Source: G963665085 sp963665085 (GTDB lineage Bacteria; Bacteroidota; Bacteroidia; Bacteroidales; JAAAOM01). Taken from it: 64,000 nucleotides of DNA. Below the pieces are notes generated by a model, which was not told the DNA's origin, did not search any database, and saw only the letters and a list, made by a program, of their open reading frames with translations. Positions 61,105 to 64,000 of the stretch are shown piece after piece. Every line of letters starts with the position of its first letter. The first letter of the stretch is position 1. Both the position numbers and the translations under genes were made by a program. Location: NCBI GenBank assembly GCA_963665085.2, contig CAXXXS010000001.1, positions 1,054,001 to 1,118,000 on the forward strand, written 5' to 3'.

Positions 61105-64000
61105 TTATTGTTTTATCATTTTACGTTTTGCAATAACTATATTTCCAAACGAAGATGATTGCCCGGTTATTTCATAGAGATAAACACCCGTTTTTAATTC
61201 ATCCATATTCAATCTCAAAACATGATGACCTGAACCCATTGGACAATCCTCAACAACCTTTTGCAACCTTCCCTGAAGATCATAAACTCTTATGTTGACA
61301 TTTTCCAAATCATTTTCATTGTAGTAGCTTACAAACAATTCATCGCTAAATGGATTGGGGTACATTTCAACCTCTTTTTGATTACCATATAGATCATCTA
61401 TTCCCGTTGAAACTCCAAAAGTTACTCTTAATGAATTATTTATTTCTATCCATTCGTGGTAAGACTTGCTGTCATCTACGATTGCAACAAAACTAATCGG
61501 TTTATCAGTTTCCGGTAAATCATACGTACCTGTGATTGTTATTTTATCCCCTGTTTTAAATGTATCAATTTTAATCTCTGCAATCTGCATTTCAAGGGCA
61601 CCATCCTCGCCAACAGAAGGATAAATCCTGAACCAAACGTCGGTTGCAGTTATACCCCGGTTGTGTGCTGTTGCTGTTACAGTAACAGAATTCGCAGAAC
61701 TATCCGAATAACTGATTTCAATCGATTCGAAATCATACAAATCCAATGTTACTTCTTTTGGATCCGTAAAATGGAAGGATGCATCAATCGCTGTTCCTTC
61801 ATAATCAATATCAGACATGGCAATAACGGTTTCAATATCTACTTCCTGCGGAATATCTGCACTAATGAGGAATGGTAAAATTTGTTCTTTTTTCTCACCA
61901 GGAATGATGGTTCCTATTGAGATTTTTAACAATCCATCCTGATACGTACAATTTGCAGGCAGGCTGTCTTCCAGAACAGTGTAATATTCTCCCGGGTAAA
62001 TGGTAATAACCGTGTTCGCTGAAACATCTGTACCATAATTTTTTACTTGCAGCAGCGTTTCTGCGAACAAATCCTCATTTGATTCATATTGAATTGTATC
62101 GCTTACAAGGATACCATTAACACGATACATTTTATTTGTAATTTTAATCTTTGGTCCTACCGGAGTCACAACAAGTTTATTTGAAGTGACAACCATATCG
62201 CCTTCGGGAGGATAATTATAGTACAACTCCTGACCATTTGTAATTACCAATTTTTCTGCTGTTGTGTTATAACTATCAATAATTCCTCGTTGTAAGATAT
62301 AAAGTTTGGTTGTGTCTTTTGAGGGGAATTCAGAAAAATCAGATAGATCGATGATTTCTGAACCACTTACACTCAGTTCATTCTCAAGATTATCAAAATC
62401 TTCACCTTCCACATCATTTACTGTCCATTTTGCCGAACCAAGTCCGGTAAAATTACTTGTTAGGTTAACCTTTAAATTACTTAATGACGTCTGTTCTAAA
62501 ATTATTTTTTCAAAATCCTGTACTATCCCGTTTTCATCTTTATCAACAATACTGAATTTGGCATCTGGTATAGCGTAACTAACCTCTCCATGATTTTCAC
62601 CCGTATAATATCTTTTTTCTCCACTGATAGTGAATGGAATTTCATAAATACCTTTTTCAAGGGAAGCATCAATATTAAACAGGAATACAAAGTACGCCCT
62701 GCGTGTGGGTTGCAACAGGTTAAGTGTATCACCCATTTTTACAAGCACCTCTCCTTCCGGCTGATTAAAACGCCAACCCGTAGTAAATGTACCTGGCTGA
62801 TCTCCCGGAATAATTTCATCTCCTTCTACATGCGAAGGAACTAATGGACGAGGATAAGCCACATAACTCATCTCAAGTTTTGTGTTACCAAGCTCCATCG
62901 GAATAACCGGATTCACTGAAGTATTTATCCAATTGTCATCGGTGCCATTCATCACCTCAATCCTGACTTCGAGCAAAGTACCTTCTACTTGTTTCGGGTA
63001 ATTTGTCAAATCTTCATTCTCAGGATCAGCAAGCGGAACAAGCGTTACCTGGTGATGATCGTATTCAGGATCGAGAATAGCCGGCATTGAGATTACAGGA
63101 TCAATCAAACTGCACGGATCTTTTGCCCCAACATAAGTAGTAATGGTAGCTTCGCTATATCCATAGGAAATATGATACGGATCAAAATTGATATCAAAAT
63201 TATGAGGCTCATTTATATCTTCAATGGTATGTTTTATACATACTGTATCAATACCAAATTTAACCAGAGAAGGGCTTACTTCAGAAGTGATTTCGATATC
63301 AACACCTTTTGCAAAACCTGACATAACATGCGAGAAAATTACCCAGGGAGAACCTCCAAAGATCTCTTCAACAACGAGCGTACCGCCTTTGCTGATTTCT
63401 ACAGCCCCTTCACGGCCTTTACCCTCATATTCAGCATGAATCTGGATATGCGTTTTTCCAAGTTTTTCGAACCAATCGTCGCCAGGTTCTCCATCAGCGC
63501 CAATGTCCCAACCAGAATCTACATAACCAGCCATGCCCTCATCTGTAAATGGAACATCGGGTTTATTCTCGTAATCCTGCCCATCTCCAAGCATAAAAGC
63601 ATCGTTTAGATAACCTGTATTTGATTCAAAACGATCCCCACGATCATCAATCCAATCATCGATACCGTCAAAGTTATCATCATCAAGTGCCGGTGGAATT
63701 AACAATTGTGGGATATAGACCTGGTAACTGAATGCTGTTTCCCAGATTTCAACTTCATTCCACGTATTGGGATTATCAATCCATTTGCTAAATGACTTAT
63801 CATCAATCTTAACAATAGAATCGATATTAAAGGATCCATCTTTATTTTTTGGCAGGGTAATCTTGTATCCTCCAAGCCCTTTAGGTATTTCATAAATAAA
63901 ATAACCAAATACTCCATCACCTAGTTCCTCAACTCCTTCCTGAGATTCGGAAGGATCGTTATAATCCACATCATATCCAACGTTTCGTATCCAATAATAT
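61105..64000 (-). CDS. large secreted protein with type IX sorting domain (5' end outside window)
   Basis: Open to the right edge; the GTG at 63969 is internal (the reading continues through YYWIRNVGYDV), so the N-terminus is outside. About 964 residues are visible. A calcium-motif-like stretch (DDDNFDGIDDWIDDRGDRFE) lies near residue 105. Strand-rich domains follow, including a CARDB-like unit TATAHNRGITATDVWFRIYP near 785, and the type A sorting domain, from VEMYPNPFSDELFVSYYN near 875 through VYDLQGRLQKVV and KTGVYLYEITG to the end RKMIKQ. Function unknown; probably a surface or extracellular protein. Confidence 0.85.
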   Translation of the reverse strand, partial: YYWIRNVGYDVDYNDPSESQEGVEELGDGVFGYFIYEIPKGLGGYKITLPKNKDGSFNIDSIVKIDDKSFSKWIDNPNTWNEVEIWETAFSYQVYIPQLLIPPALDDDNFDGIDDWIDDRGDRFESNTGYLNDAFMLGDGQDYENKPDVPFTDEGMAGYVDSGWDIGADGEPGDDWFEKLGKTHIQIHAEYEGKGREGAVEISKGGTLVVEEIFGGSPWVIFSHVMSGFAKGVDIEITSEVSPSLVKFGIDTVCIKHTIEDINEPHNFDINFDPYHISYGYSEATITTYVGAKDPCSLIDPVISMPAILDPEYDHHQVTLVPLADPENEDLTNYPKQVEGTLLEVRIEVMNGTDDNWINTSVNPVIPMELGNTKLEMSYVAYPRPLVPSHVEGDEIIPGDQPGTFTTGWRFNQPEGEVLVKMGDTLNLLQPTRRAYFVFLFNIDASLEKGIYEIPFTISGEKRYYTGENHGEVSYAIPDAKFSIVDKDENGIVQDFEKIILEQTSLSNLKVNLTSNFTGLGSAKWTVNDVEGEDFDNLENELSVSGSEIIDLSDFSEFPSKDTTKLYILQRGIIDSYNTTAEKLVITNGQELYYNYPPEGDMVVTSNKLVVTPVGPKIKITNKMYRVNGILVSDTIQYESNEDLFAETLLQVKNYGTDVSANTVITIYPGEYYTVLEDSLPANCTYQDGLLKISIGTIIPGEKKEQILPFLISADIPQEVDIETVIAMSDIDYEGTAIDASFHFTDPKEVTLDLYDFESIEISYSDSSANSVTVTATAHNRGITATDVWFRIYPSVGEDGALEMQIAEIKIDTFKTGDKITITGTYDLPETDKPISFVAIVDDSKSYHEWIEINNSLRVTFGVSTGIDDLYGNQKEVEMYPNPFSDELFVSYYNENDLENVNIRVYDLQGRLQKVVEDCPMGSGHHVLRLNMDELKTGVYLYEITGQSSSFGNIVIAKRKMIKQ

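Overview
The window looks like a chromosomal segment of an AT-rich Bacteroidota. The evidence is type IX secretion signals (PorP/SprF-like protein, CHU_C-type and type A C-terminal domains), a DUF1501/DUF1800 secreted pair, UpxY/NusG-like and Wza/Wzc-type capsule genes, promoters near the Bacteroidota TAnnTTTG form, and AlbA_2/GxxExxY/ParE accessory genes. A Bacteroidales or Marinilabiliales relative is my inference. No rRNA, tRNA or CRISPR array was seen.

Layout. Positions 1-2173 (+) hold the end of gmd and a complete GDP-L-fucose synthase gene. At 2232-3222 a small secreted-protein gene is followed by the remains of a second gene. Positions 3226-10034 are housekeeping: cysS, a patatin-like hydrolase, a D-2-hydroxyacid dehydrogenase, RNase R and a receiver/histidine-kinase hybrid. 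Positions 10239-17039 (-) encode five secreted or surface proteins ending (transcriptionally beginning) with DUF1501 and DUF1800 proteins.

Positions 17575-57887 form one large minus-strand surface-polysaccharide locus. Reading in the direction of transcription, it starts with APS kinase (cysC), a Wza-like export lipoprotein, a Wzc-like BY-kinase and a NusG-like antiterminator. These are followed by a wHTH regulator, a lipoprotein, a GxxExxY protein, a WlbA-like oxidoreductase, an AlbA_2 protein, ABC export genes (wzm, wzt) interrupted by a ParE-type toxin-antitoxin pair and a 238-bp tandem array, and a methyltransferase. Then come a phosphoribosyltransferase/HAD-like protein, many GT2, GT4 and GT9 glycosyltransferases, an MBOAT O-acyltransferase with an SGNH-like partner, two sulfotransferases, a Wzy-like polymerase and a UDP-galactopyranose-mutase-like flavoprotein. 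Together they suggest a fucose-containing, possibly galactofuranose-containing, acylated, methylated and sulfated glycan. No Wzx flippase and no ATP sulfurylase lies in the window.

Positions 58209-64000 (-) carry a PorP/SprF-like protein, a CHU_C adhesin-like protein and a large type A sorting-domain protein that runs off the right edge.

The gene-poor stretches of the polysaccharide locus are full of repeats: palindromic families, a 302-bp direct repeat bracketing an AlbA_2 gene, a REP-like inverted repeat around an IS200-type transposase, and the 238-bp array. Repeats also enter coding regions. Heptamer arrays lie in three glycosyltransferase genes and 12-bp arrays in both AlbA_2 genes. I did not find a convincing wholly new system. 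The heptamer tracts as possible phase switches and the REP-flanked transposase are the best leads.
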